A DNA stretch of 64,000 nucleotides from Casp-actino8 sp964614655. GTDB lineage: Bacteria > Actinomycetota > Acidimicrobiia > Acidimicrobiales > Ilumatobacteraceae. Of this stretch, positions 37,630-46,459 are shown piece after piece. A model generated the notes under the pieces. The model ran no database searches and had not been told where the DNA came from. It worked only from the letters and a program-made list of their open reading frames with translations. A program made the translations under genes and the position numbers. The stretch covers positions 1 through 64,000 of the forward strand of contig CAZTPF010000008.1 in assembly GCA_964614655.1 (NCBI GenBank), read 5' to 3'. Each line of letters opens with the position of its first letter. Position 1 is the stretch's first letter.

Positions 37630-40600
37630 CTACCTCCAGTTTCTGGCGAGACTTTTCGACCCATACGGTGAAGATTCCTCACCAGATCCCCGCAGTGGGG
37701 CGATGTGGTCGGCGACGACGTTGACGACACCTTCGGCACGTTGCAGACGACCTCGCACCAGAAGCGATGAGGCACTACGGGCCGAAGCACGGAATCTCTT
37801 CCAGCACCCCACCGACACCACCACGTTGATGAGGCCGGTTTCGTCCTCGAGGTTCATGAACGTGGTGCCCTGAGCCGTTCCCGGCCGTTGCCGATGCGTG
37901 ACGACGCCGGCCACCCACACCCGCTCGGCATCGATGGTCGCCAATCGATCGGCCGTGACCACACCGAGCTCGTCGAGGCGAGCACGCACGAACTGCGTGG
38001 GATGTCCGGTGGGCGCGATGCCAGTGGCCCACAGATCGGCGACGGCCTCGTCGATCGGCTCCATCCCGGGAAGCCGCGGCGCAGTGGCCGCCGTGAGAAC
38101 TCCCTCGAGACGATCGTGGCGGGAATCGGATGCCGCACCCGACGCCCACAACGCCTCACGACGACCGACGCCCAAAGAGTCGGTGAAGGCTCCGGCTGTC
38201 GACAGAGCTTCCACATGAGCCCGCGTGATCGACGGAACACGTCGAACGAGATCTTCGATCGACGTGTACGAGCCGTTGCGTCGGCGCTCGTCGACGATCG
38301 ACGTGGCCAGTTCGGAGCCGATACCACGCACCTCGCCGAGACCGAGACGTACGGCGAAGCGTCCGTGGCTTTCGGCGCAGGGTTCGAGTGTGGCTCCGGC
38401 ATCGGACACCGCGAGATCGGGAGTGCGGACCACGACCCCGTGTCGTCGAGCGTCCTGGGCGAGCGAGTGCGGACTCCAGAAACCCATCGGCTGCGCGTTC
38501 AGCAAACCGGCGTAGAACGCCGCCGGATGATGCAACTTCAACCACGACGACGAATACACGAGATAGGCGAACGACACCGAGTGACTCTCGGGGAATCCGT
38601 AGTTGGCGAAGGCGGCCATCTTGTCGAAGATCTCGTCGGCGATCGGACCGGTGATACCTCGCTCGGCCATACCGGCGTACAAGCGATCGCGTAGACGCCG
38701 CATGCGCTCGGCACTGCGCTTCGAACCCATGGCCTGACGTAATTGATCGGCCTCCGACGGTGTGAAGCCGGCGACGTCGATCGCCATCTGCATGAGCTGC
38801 TCCTGGAACAAGGGAATTCCCAGCGTCTTGCCGAGACTGTTCTCGAGCAGAGGATGCAGATAGGTGATCGGCTCCTGGCCGTTGCGTCGACGGATGTAGG
38901 GATGCACCGAGCCGCCCTGGATGGGTCCGGGGCGGATGAGCGCGACCTCGACCACCAGGTCGTAGAAACGGCGCGGTTTGAGTCGCGGCAAGGTGGCCAT
39001 CTGCGCGCGCGACTCGATCTGGAACACGCCGACGGTGTCGGCTCGGCACAACATGGCGTACACGTCGTCGTCCTGCGGAAGCGTGGCCAGATCGAGTTCG
39101 ATTCCTTCGGCTTCGCGTACGAGATCGACTGCACCGTGCAGAGCCGACAGCATGCCGAGTCCGAGCAGATCGAACTTCACGAGTCCGGCCGCTGCACAGT
39201 CGTCCTTGTCCCACTGCAACACGCTGCGATCGCGCATGGTGGCCCACTCGACCGGACACACTTCGATCACCGGACGATCGCAGATCACCATTCCACCCGA
39301 ATGGATGCCGAGATGGCGCGGCATGTCCTCGACACGTGACGCCAACTCGAGAACGTCGATCGGAATGCTGTGATCGGGCCGTCCGTCGGGACCGGTCTGC
39401 TCGACCACCTTCTGCACCCGTCCCCAACGATCGATCTGCTTCGACCAGGCGTCCTGCTGTCCGGGCGCGTAGCCGAGTGCACGCGCCATGTCGCGTACGG
39501 CCGAGCGGGCGCGATAGGTGATCACGTTGGCGACCTGGGCCGTGTGATGCCGCCCGTAGCGCTCGTACACGTACTGGATGACTTCTTCGCGACGACCGCT
39601 CTCGATGTCGAGGTCGATGTCGGGTGGCCCGTCGCGTTCGGGCGACAAGAACCGCTCGAAGAGCAGACCGAGTGACACCGCGTCGGCCTTGGTGACGCCG
39701 AGCGAGTAGCACACAGCACTGTTGGCCGCGCTGCCTCGGCCTTGGCAGTAGATGTCGGAGCGTTCGCAGAACTGCACGATGTCCCACACCACGAGGAAGT
39801 AGCCGGCGAAACCGAGCGACTCGATGATCGACAACTCGTGATCGACGGCCCGCCACGCCCGAGCCCGCAGACTCAGATCCTCACCGGGCGCCGGACGCCG
39901 ACCGTAGCGACGTGTCGCACCCTCTTCGGCGAGACGCCGCAGGAACTGCATCTCGGTCAGCCCGTCGGGACACGGGTACGGCGGAAGACGGGGGGCGACG
40001 AGGGAGAGGTCGAATGCCGACGCCCGACCGATGTCGGCTGCGGCTTCGACCACACCGGGGTAACGGGCGAAACGTCGACTCTGCTCGTCGCCACTGCGCA
40101 GATGGGCAGCCCCCGACACCGCCGCCCACGGATCGGCTTCGGTCAGGCTCGAACGTCGTCGGACAGCGGCGAGGGCCGACGCCAGACGTCGGCCGGTCGG
40201 CGAGGCGTATCGCGCATCGGTCGCCGCGACGCACTGCACGTCGTGCCGGGCCGCCATCTCGGCCAAGGCGTCGTTGCGCGCCGAATCGAGCGGGTCGCCG
40301 TGATCCCACAGTTCGACGAGCACTCGATCGCGTCCGAAGGCGTCGAGCAGATCGCGCAGTTCACGAGTCGCCGCACCCGGACCGTGGTCGGTGAGTGCGC
40401 GTGGCACGACTCCGTCGCGCGTACCGGTGAGAACCCACCAATGACCACGCCCCTCGTCGACCAGATCAGCGATCGTGCATCGTGGCGCGTTCTTCGATCC
40501 GTTCAGTTGCGCAAGGCTGACGGCGCGGGCGAGGCGCGCATAACCCGTCGGACCGTCGGCGAGCACGACGAGTTGTCGTTCACCGGCGGCGTGCTGTACG

Positions 40601-40959
40601 ACGAGTTCGGCGCCGAATACCGTCGGCAAACCGACTTCGCGTGCCGCTTCGGCGAATCGCACGACGCCGTACAACCCGTTGCGATCGGTCAGAGCGAGGG
40701 CGGTGAGGTCGAGACGATCGGCCTCGGCCACCAGTTCGTCGGGGTCGGAGGCACCGTCCAGAAACGAGAAGTTCGAGTGGCAGTGCAGTTCGGCATACGG
40801 CACCCGGGAACGAACTCGGGGCATCGGAGGCGGCTCGAGTTCGGGGGGACGCGGGACGACCGGGACCGACCCCTCATGCGAACGTCCGGACAGCCGGGCC
40901 TCGAGTTCGGCCCAGGTGGACGGGCCTTGCATGCCCCAGGACTGACTCGATCGTGCCAC
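37630..40959 (-). CDS. dnaE2: Error-prone DNA polymerase III alpha subunit, SOS mutasome
   Basis: 1109 aa, the usual DnaE2 length. PHP domain starts ELHCHSNFSFLDG (about residues 57-69), the palm acidic motif PDIDLDIE gives Asp 447/449/451, and the C-terminal OB-fold is VWVAGVVTHRQRPGTAQGT. In Actinobacteria it performs damage-induced mutagenic synthesis with ImuA' and ImuB. GTG 40959 lies 6 nt after TAACGT, which in turn abuts a perfect LexA box, so it is SOS-controlled and leaderless. imuA'B lie 2.2 kb away rather than adjacent. Confidence 0.94.
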   Translation of the reverse strand: MARSSQSWGMQGPSTWAELEARLSGRSHEGSVPVVPRPPELEPPPMPRVRSRVPYAELHCHSNFSFLDGASDPDELVAEADRLDLTALALTDRNGLYGVVRFAEAAREVGLPTVFGAELVVQHAAGERQLVVLADGPTGYARLARAVSLAQLNGSKNAPRCTIADLVDEGRGHWWVLTGTRDGVVPRALTDHGPGAATRELRDLLDAFGRDRVLVELWDHGDPLDSARNDALAEMAARHDVQCVAATDARYASPTGRRLASALAAVRRRSSLTEADPWAAVSGAAHLRSGDEQSRRFARYPGVVEAAADIGRASAFDLSLVAPRLPPYPCPDGLTEMQFLRRLAEEGATRRYGRRPAPGEDLSLRARAWRAVDHELSIIESLGFAGYFLVVWDIVQFCERSDIYCQGRGSAANSAVCYSLGVTKADAVSLGLLFERFLSPERDGPPDIDLDIESGRREEVIQYVYERYGRHHTAQVANVITYRARSAVRDMARALGYAPGQQDAWSKQIDRWGRVQKVVEQTGPDGRPDHSIPIDVLELASRVEDMPRHLGIHSGGMVICDRPVIEVCPVEWATMRDRSVLQWDKDDCAAAGLVKFDLLGLGMLSALHGAVDLVREAEGIELDLATLPQDDDVYAMLCRADTVGVFQIESRAQMATLPRLKPRRFYDLVVEVALIRPGPIQGGSVHPYIRRRNGQEPITYLHPLLENSLGKTLGIPLFQEQLMQMAIDVAGFTPSEADQLRQAMGSKRSAERMRRLRDRLYAGMAERGITGPIADEIFDKMAAFANYGFPESHSVSFAYLVYSSSWLKLHHPAAFYAGLLNAQPMGFWSPHSLAQDARRHGVVVRTPDLAVSDAGATLEPCAESHGRFAVRLGLGEVRGIGSELATSIVDERRRNGSYTSIEDLVRRVPSITRAHVEALSTAGAFTDSLGVGRREALWASGAASDSRHDRLEGVLTAATAPRLPGMEPIDEAVADLWATGIAPTGHPTQFVRARLDELGVVTADRLATIDAERVWVAGVVTHRQRPGTAQGTTFMNLEDETGLINVVVSVGCWKRFRASARSASSLLVRGRLQRAEGVVNVVADHIAPLRGSGEESSPYGSKSLARNWR

Positions 40960-40965
40960 GACGAG

Positions 40966-40971
40966 ACGTTA
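40966..40971 (-). promoter_or_regulatory. -10 box of leaderless promoter for dnaE2
   Basis: TAACGT on the minus strand, 6 nt before the GTG at 40959, directly next to the SOS box. Confidence 0.65.
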
Positions 40972-40987
40972 TCGAACATATGTTCGA
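40972..40987. promoter_or_regulatory. LexA/SOS box of dnaE2
   Basis: TCGAACATATGTTCGA, a perfect palindrome matching the actinobacterial LexA consensus TCGAAC-N4-GTTCGA, directly upstream of the -10 box. Confidence 0.88.
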
Positions 40988-41001
40988 CTCCACAAGGGGC
41001 G

Positions 41002-41049
41002 AACTGGCGGCACAATCCCGCGAAAGACGTGACGAATCTGCCGCCAGAA
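41002..41049 (+). repeat. Hairpin repeat, copy 2 (upstream of dnaE2)
   Basis: Arms CTGGCGGCA (41004-41012) and TGCCGCCAG (41039-41047) with a 26-nt loop, opposite orientation to copy 1 at 37557-37604. Lies between the stop of the CGS-like gene and the dnaE2 SOS promoter. Confidence 0.75.
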
Positions 41050-41052
41050 CGA

Positions 41053-42219
41053 CTAACGGAGGGCGGCGGCGACGTCGGCGAGGACGTCGTCGGTGTGCTC
41101 GAGCCCGCAGCTCATGCGCACGGTGCCCGGGGTGATCCCGGCCGCCGCCAATTCCTCGGGGAGCAACCCGGCATGCGTCGTCGACGCCGGATGGGTCACG
41201 AGCGTTTCGGGGCCGCCCATGGACGTGGCCTGTCGGCACAACCGCACCGAATCGACGAAACGGGCACCGGCCTCGAAACCGCCGGCCAATTCGAACGACA
41301 GCACTCCCCCGAATCGCCGGTACTGCCGCACACCGAGTTCGTACTGCGGATGCGACTCGAGACGCGGATATCGCACCCACGACACGGCCGCGTGCGATTC
41401 GAGCAGACGCCCCACCGCCACCGCCGTCTCCTCCTGCTGACGCAGACGCGGGCCGAGGGTTCGCAAACCGCGTAGCCCGTTCATGGCGTCGAACGGCGAC
41501 GCACACGCACCTTGCAGCACGGCGAATCCCCAGAGAGCGTCGATCAGATCGCGTTCTCCTGCGACGACACCGAGAGTCGCGTCGTTGTGCCCGGCCATGG
41601 CCTTGGTGGCCGAATGGATCGTCAGCTGCACACCATGATCGAGCGGTCGGACGCCGAGCGGAGTGGCCAGAGTCGAGTCGACCGCGGTGATCGGACCTTT
41701 GATCGCGCCCAACTCGTCGAGATCGACCAGATCGAGCAGCGGATTGGCCGGCGTCTCGGCGAGCACGAGCATCGTGCGACCCGGGATCACGGCCTCGGCG
41801 AACGCGCCCGGCTGCGTGGCGTCGACGAACGTGACGTCGATTCCGAAACGCGGACACACGCCGGCGAGCAACTGAGTGGTTCCGCCGTAGGCCTGCTTCT
41901 GCGCCACGACGTGATCGCCCTTGCTGCACAAACCGAGAACCACACCGGCGATGGCCCCCATTCCCGACGCGAAAGCTCGCGCCGCTTCGGCGCCCTCGAG
42001 TTCGGCCACGGCGTCCTCGAAGGCGTTCACGGTGGGGTTGCCGTGGCGGCTGTAGAACTCGGCCGCCCGTGACGAATGCGCCAGACGGCGACCGTCGGCC
42101 AGCGAGTCGATCTCGTACGTCGTCGACGCCCACAGAACCGGAGCCAGGGCTCGAACCCCCGGGGTGCGACCACCACGGACCGCGCGGGTCTCGGGTCGGG
42201 GTTCGTCGGCCGAGGTCAT
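41053..42219 (-). CDS. Cystathionine gamma-synthase/lyase-type PLP enzyme
   Basis: About 388 aa, Cys/Met-metabolism PLP family. EFYSRHGNPTVNAFEDAVAELEGA (substrate and phosphate region), ASGMGAI, and the PLP lysine in TIHSATKAMAGHND. The C-terminal GPETLVTHPASTTHA is family-typical. It could be cystathionine gamma-synthase, gamma-lyase or methionine gamma-lyase; the sequence alone does not decide. It stands alone between dnaE2 and the response regulator. ATG 42219 with TTGACT 6 nt upstream (weak -10). Confidence 0.87.
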   Translation of the reverse strand: MTSADEPRPETRAVRGGRTPGVRALAPVLWASTTYEIDSLADGRRLAHSSRAAEFYSRHGNPTVNAFEDAVAELEGAEAARAFASGMGAIAGVVLGLCSKGDHVVAQKQAYGGTTQLLAGVCPRFGIDVTFVDATQPGAFAEAVIPGRTMLVLAETPANPLLDLVDLDELGAIKGPITAVDSTLATPLGVRPLDHGVQLTIHSATKAMAGHNDATLGVVAGERDLIDALWGFAVLQGACASPFDAMNGLRGLRTLGPRLRQQEETAVAVGRLLESHAAVSWVRYPRLESHPQYELGVRQYRRFGGVLSFELAGGFEAGARFVDSVRLCRQATSMGGPETLVTHPASTTHAGLLPEELAAAGITPGTVRMSCGLEHTDDVLADVAAALR

Positions 42220-42366
42220 CGCACCAGTCAACCAAGCGCGAACCCGCCCCACAGGAGGAATTTCGGCAAAAAACGCGAGGCGACTCGACGAGCGGGCTCT
42301 TGACCGGTGCCACCGCCGGTGGCCGTGTCCGACCAGACGGACACGCTCCACGACACGAGGACCGCC

Positions 42367-43170
42367 ATGACCCTTCACGACATCCGACCCAACCGCTCCC
42401 GACGTCTTGCGACACGTACGGCGACCGAGCGACGAATCCTCGTCGCGCTGTCGCATCCGTCCGACCGTCGCTCGATCGAGCTCGCCCTCGACCGCATCGG
42501 ACACGTCGTCCGATCGACGGCCGACGAGGTGACGACGTCGGCCATGCTCACCTCGTACCGACCCGATGTCGTCGTGATCGACGCCCGCGAGGTGTATCCG
42601 GCCGTCACCCCGCTCGCCGGCCGCCTTCGCGAGTTGTCGCACGTCGGCGTGGTCGTCATGGGCGGCAACAACCGCGAACAGCGGCTGGCCGCTCTGCGCT
42701 TTGGCGCCGACGACGTCGTGGCCACCGACACCGCCGCCGACGAGATCGCGCTGCGATGCACCAACATCGCGTCACGCGTCGCGTGCGGCGAGGTCGACGT
42801 GTCGCCGACCGTCGAGGCCTCACGTACGTTCGGCCCGGTGGTCGTCGACTTCAATCGACGCGAGATCCACGTGAACGGACATCTCGTCCCGTCCACCAAA
42901 CTCGAGTTCGACCTGTTCGCCCGCATCTGCCGTACTCCGGATCAGGTCGTGACACGCGTCGAACTGATCGAGTCGGTGTGGGGTCCGAATTGGTTCGGCG
43001 ACAGCCACGTGGTCGACGTCCATCTGTCGAATCTGCGACGCAAGCTTCGCCAGCGATGCGCGGCCGTCGACTACTGGTACACGGTCCGCGGCGTGGGTTT
43101 CCGACTCTCCGACGATCTGACCGCTCGGACCGACGAGCGAGTGGAATCACTGGTGCGACGCGCCGGCTGA
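42367..43170 (+). CDS. Orphan OmpR-type response regulator with atypical receiver
   Basis: About 267 aa. Receiver-like domain (about residues 22-135) with the expected phospho-acceptor strand VVVIDAR, but the acidic pair near the N-terminus is missing (RILVALSHPSDRR), so metal binding and phosphorylation may be altered. C-terminal winged helix (about 150-250): NGHLVPSTKLEFDLFARICRTPDQVVTRVELIESVWG and VDVHLSNLRRKLRQ...YWYTVRGVGFRL. No histidine kinase nearby. GAGG lies 7 nt before the ATG. Targets unknown. Confidence 0.85.
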   Translation: MTLHDIRPNRSRRLATRTATERRILVALSHPSDRRSIELALDRIGHVVRSTADEVTTSAMLTSYRPDVVVIDAREVYPAVTPLAGRLRELSHVGVVVMGGNNREQRLAALRFGADDVVATDTAADEIALRCTNIASRVACGEVDVSPTVEASRTFGPVVVDFNRREIHVNGHLVPSTKLEFDLFARICRTPDQVVTRVELIESVWGPNWFGDSHVVDVHLSNLRRKLRQRCAAVDYWYTVRGVGFRLSDDLTARTDERVESLVRRAG

Positions 43171-43194
43171 CGCGACCATCGACGTGTCGACGAG

Positions 43195-44814
43195 TCACCG
43201 GTATTCGCCGACGATCGTCCACCGCCCGTTCTCGAGCCAGACCATGTAGGCGTCGGGGCCTCGTTCACCGGCCAGGACGAACTGGAAGCGAGCCGCTCGC
43301 CGTCGTTGTGGTGTCCACCACTTCTCCTCGAACGGCCACGGCCCGGCCCACGCCACGACTCGTCTCTCGTCACGGTCGATTCGCACACGCGCCGGTGCGG
43401 CGCTCACGAGCCCCCGCCCGTTCACGGCGACGGCACGTCCGTGGGCGTCGACGACGTCGACCGGACGCGGTTCGGGAAGCACCACCGATGGCGCCGGCGC
43501 CGGAAGGGCGCCCGGCCACGGCGGCTGATCGGCGGGTCGCGCGATCAATCGCCGACCGTCGGCACCGAGCGATGCGAAAGGGACGAGTTCGAACTGATCG
43601 TGCGGATGTCGTCCACCCCGCCACGACGCAAGGGTCACGGCATCGGGACCGAGCAGTCCGACGAGACGTGTCATGGCCCGAGTCGCCGTGTCGTCGGCCT
43701 GCGTACGTTCACCCCAGAAGCCTCGTTGCTGCGCGCTGTCGTGACGCACGTCGGTGGGAACGAGCGACAGTGAGGTGATCCCGGCCGACGGAGGATCGTC
43801 ACCGTCGATCCAGCCGACGAGCTGCCAACGCACTCGGTCGACGACTGCGGCTGATGCCAACCCGTCGGCGTGGACCCAGGCCCGTGACGACCGTTCGCCA
43901 TGTTCGGACTCGACGTCGACGACGAGACGTGTGCACACGAGGCCGCGGTCGGACAATGTCGTGTCGATCGCATCGGCCAGGGCCTTGGCCGCGAACACCA
44001 CCTGATCGATCTGACCGATCGGGTCGTCGAACGTGCGAGACGCCGAGAGATCGTCGGGTGGCGCAACGGCCGCCGGCGGCGTGTCGTCGACTCCGCTGAC
44101 CACTCGGAACAATCCTTCACCCCACCGGCCGAAACGATCGGACAACTGTGTCGACGTGAGTGCCGCCACGTGACCGAAGGTCTCGAGACCGAGACGTCGG
44201 AGCAGATCGACGACGTCGGGATCGGCCCCGATGGTCGGAACGAGAGCCGACACCGAATGCGGGGCGAGGAACTCGCGTGTGGACGACGACGGCACCACCA
44301 CCGGTCGTCCGATCGCGATCGATCGGCGGGCCGCGAGCATGGCCGCCACTCGTCCGTCGGCGATTCCGACTCCGATCGCTGCGACACCGCATGCCCGATC
44401 GAGCGCGCCGACGGTGAGATCGAGCAGTCGTTCGGCCAGCCGTTCGTCGCCGCCGACGTAACGCGACGGCCCGCGTGTGGCCATGAGGAGTCGACCGGAC
44501 GTCTCGACGTCGACGAGTGGAACCAGATCGCCGACGGCCCGAACCACCGGCTCGAAGAAGCGAGCATCGCGATCGGTGTCGTGTGGAACGAGGACGAGAT
44601 GCGGACACGCGCCCTGCGCCTCACGTCGGGTCTGCCCCACTCGCACACCGTCACGTGACGCGGCGACCGAACAGGCCTGCACTCGCTGGGCGTGCACCAC
44701 GGCCAGCGGCGCATCCGGGTCGAACTGCGGACCGCGACCGGCCGAGCCGGCCAGGACGGCCGCCGTGACCGGCCAATCGGCACACCAGACGACGGCGCAC
44801 CGCGGCGGAGTCAT
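43195..44814 (-). CDS. imuB: ImuB, inactive Y-family polymerase subunit of the SOS mutasome
   Basis: 539 aa. The Y-family fold is present, but the active-site acids are absent: the first motif reads VVWCADWP, as in mycobacterial ImuB, and there is no SIDE motif. QRGFWG (about residues 363-368) sits where mycobacterial ImuB has its beta-clamp motif QLPLWG, and QFELVPF (about 407-413) is a second clamp-like sequence. ImuB links DnaE2 to the sliding clamp and ImuA'. Its ATG overlaps the imuA' stop (ATGA). It reaches the window's dnaE2 only functionally, not as one operon. Confidence 0.93.
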   Translation of the reverse strand: MTPPRCAVVWCADWPVTAAVLAGSAGRGPQFDPDAPLAVVHAQRVQACSVAASRDGVRVGQTRREAQGACPHLVLVPHDTDRDARFFEPVVRAVGDLVPLVDVETSGRLLMATRGPSRYVGGDERLAERLLDLTVGALDRACGVAAIGVGIADGRVAAMLAARRSIAIGRPVVVPSSSTREFLAPHSVSALVPTIGADPDVVDLLRRLGLETFGHVAALTSTQLSDRFGRWGEGLFRVVSGVDDTPPAAVAPPDDLSASRTFDDPIGQIDQVVFAAKALADAIDTTLSDRGLVCTRLVVDVESEHGERSSRAWVHADGLASAAVVDRVRWQLVGWIDGDDPPSAGITSLSLVPTDVRHDSAQQRGFWGERTQADDTATRAMTRLVGLLGPDAVTLASWRGGRHPHDQFELVPFASLGADGRRLIARPADQPPWPGALPAPAPSVVLPEPRPVDVVDAHGRAVAVNGRGLVSAAPARVRIDRDERRVVAWAGPWPFEEKWWTPQRRRAARFQFVLAGERGPDAYMVWLENGRWTIVGEYR

Positions 44815-45515
44815 GGAACCGCACGCAACCTGACGACCGGCTCGTGGCCGGTGTCGATCTCTTCGAGCCGTCCACTCGGACCCGGGAGCCAGACGTCGCG
44901 TCGGGTCGGACCGTCACCACGGCCATGACGATGGCGGCGGCCGTCGACACCGACGGTCACTCGACGCGCGCACAGCCGACCGTGACCGTCACCGATTCCG
45001 TTCCAGGTGTGCACATCGGTGTCGATGCCCAGATCGGCCGACACGAGTCGTGTGCGATCGACCACGACGCACACGGCACCACGCGACTGAAGACGCGTCA
45101 TGAAGCGCCGCACCAACGACGGAGTCAACGACGACAGGAAATCGGCCGACGTGACGACGACGTCGAAACCGTCGACGAGGGCTCCGAGCACGTTGGCCGG
45201 ATCGACTCCGACGCGATGCGGATCGTCGACGAACACGGTGCGTTCGAGGGCCACCCCCATGTCGGCGGCGGCGAGCACACCGAAAGACGGCACTCCGACG
45301 ACGGCCGCCCACGATCCGTGCCGAGTGGGCGCGATCAACAAAGCGATCGCGCACGACATCGACGCCGGACCGGCGCACACCACGGTCTGACCGCGCACCA
45401 GACCCGACCCGACGACGGGCGCGAGAACCGGATCCACCGGGAGGGTGCGCTCGTGAGCGAACGTGAGCGGCCGGATCGACGCAATGGTCGGGGCAGTCGA
45501 CGGTTGGGCGGCCAT
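44811..45515 (-). CDS. imuA': ImuA' accessory protein of the SOS mutasome
   Basis: 234 aa RecA-fold-like protein. Its P-loop position is degenerate (GPASMSCA in place of GxxxxGKT). VFVDDPHRVGVDPANVLGALVDGFDVVVTSADFL and the C-terminal WNGIGDGHGRLCARRVTVGVDGRRHR tail are of the ImuA' type; identification is also positional, immediately upstream of and overlapping imuB. The leaderless promoter (TACAGT, 6 nt) abuts a perfect LexA box that is part of a 30-nt palindrome. Confidence 0.85.
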   Translation of the reverse strand: MAAQPSTAPTIASIRPLTFAHERTLPVDPVLAPVVGSGLVRGQTVVCAGPASMSCAIALLIAPTRHGSWAAVVGVPSFGVLAAADMGVALERTVFVDDPHRVGVDPANVLGALVDGFDVVVTSADFLSSLTPSLVRRFMTRLQSRGAVCVVVDRTRLVSADLGIDTDVHTWNGIGDGHGRLCARRVTVGVDGRRHRHGRGDGPTRRDVWLPGPSGRLEEIDTGHEPVVRLRAVP

Positions 45516-45521
45516 GCGACG

Positions 45522-45527
45522 ACTGTA
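45522..45527 (-). promoter_or_regulatory. -10 box of leaderless promoter for imuA'-imuB
   Basis: TACAGT on the minus strand, 6 nt before the ATG at 45515, contiguous with the SOS box. Confidence 0.65.
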
Positions 45528-45543
45528 TCGAACAGGTGTTCGA
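45528..45543. promoter_or_regulatory. LexA/SOS box of imuA'-imuB within a 30-nt palindrome
   Basis: TCGAACAGGTGTTCGA fits TCGAAC-N4-GTTCGA. The symmetry extends to 45521-45550: arms GACTGTATCGAACA and TGTTCGATACAGTC around GG, so each arm also contains TACAGT on one strand. Confidence 0.88.
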
Positions 45544-45553
45544 TACAGTCGGG

Positions 45554-46453
45554 TCAGTTGTCGCTGGTCGAAGCCCCCGACCGACCCGAGGTCGACCGGC
45601 GAGTGCTCGGACGCCCCGACAACTCGTTCAGGAACTCGATGAAGCCCCGCGCACCGTCGGCGTAGAAGTCGGCCCCCAGTTCACGGGCCATGCCGGCGTC
45701 GGTGATGGCTGACCCGCCGAGCACCACCGGAACCTCGTCACCCATGGCCCGGCGCAAGGCCTGCACGACCTCCACCGCACCTGGCACCGCCACCGGTGTG
45801 GTGACACTGACGCCGACGGCGGTCAGACCGGCCATCCGAGAGGCGGCGTGCACGAACGAGTTGGCCGGCGTGTCGGCTCCGAGGTCGAACACTTCCCACC
45901 CCTCGAGACGCAAGAGATCGGCCAGCATGGCCAGAGCGAGGGCATGACGCTCCCCGGCCGGACCGCCGATCAGCACGTCGCCACGACGGCGGCCCCGACG
46001 GACGAACCGCGGGCTCAACTGGCCGACCAGACGAGTCACGATCACGGTGGCCTGGTGCTCGACCGAGATGTCGATCTCCCCACGCGACCACTGGGCGCCG
46101 ATGTCGGCCAGGGCCGGCGACACGATCTCGAGATACACCTCTTCGATGTCGCTACCGGCGTCGATGGCCCGCTGGACCACCTGCCACGCCCCACCGGCGT
46201 CGGCGTTCACGAGACACTGCAACAACTCGCCCGAGTAGTCGCCGGTACGCCGGGCATCCACGGCGGAGCGAGGTGTCGACGCCCGCTCGGTGGCCCGCTT
46301 GCGAAATTCTTCGAGGGCGTGGGGCGTGACCTGCCAGACACCCTTCACCCGGGTCGCCGCCAGCTTGCCTTGACGCACGTAGCGATACGCCGTCATGTAA
46401 TGCACGCCGAGAACCTTCGCTGCGTCGTCCAGCGACATCGGTTCGGAATTCAC
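45554..46453 (-). CDS. B12-binding transcriptional regulator (CarH/LitR-like) with excisionase-type HTH
   Basis: About 299 aa. N-terminal excisionase/MerR-like HTH (SLDDAAKVLGVHYMTAYRYVRQGKL), then the cobalamin cap with W122...E132-H133, the Wx9EH spacing of CarH, then a Rossmann domain with GERHALA (His about 170) in place of DxHxxG and LEGWEVFDLGADTP. CarH uses adenosyl-B12 as a light sensor. The residue after the Trp, His in CarH and ligand in the light state, is Ser here. GTG 46453 is chosen because TAGCCT ends 6 nt upstream. Targets unknown. Confidence 0.83.
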   Translation of the reverse strand: MNSEPMSLDDAAKVLGVHYMTAYRYVRQGKLAATRVKGVWQVTPHALEEFRKRATERASTPRSAVDARRTGDYSGELLQCLVNADAGGAWQVVQRAIDAGSDIEEVYLEIVSPALADIGAQWSRGEIDISVEHQATVIVTRLVGQLSPRFVRRGRRRGDVLIGGPAGERHALALAMLADLLRLEGWEVFDLGADTPANSFVHAASRMAGLTAVGVSVTTPVAVPGAVEVVQALRRAMGDEVPVVLGGSAITDAGMARELGADFYADGARGFIEFLNELSGRPSTRRSTSGRSGASTSDN

Positions 46454-46459
46454 GCCCAC

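Noticed and set aside
45554..45557. A plus-strand gene starting from the mirror -10 in the imuA' palindrome
   Set aside because: The plus-strand frames there run antisense through the B12 regulator and show no domain or plausible start context.
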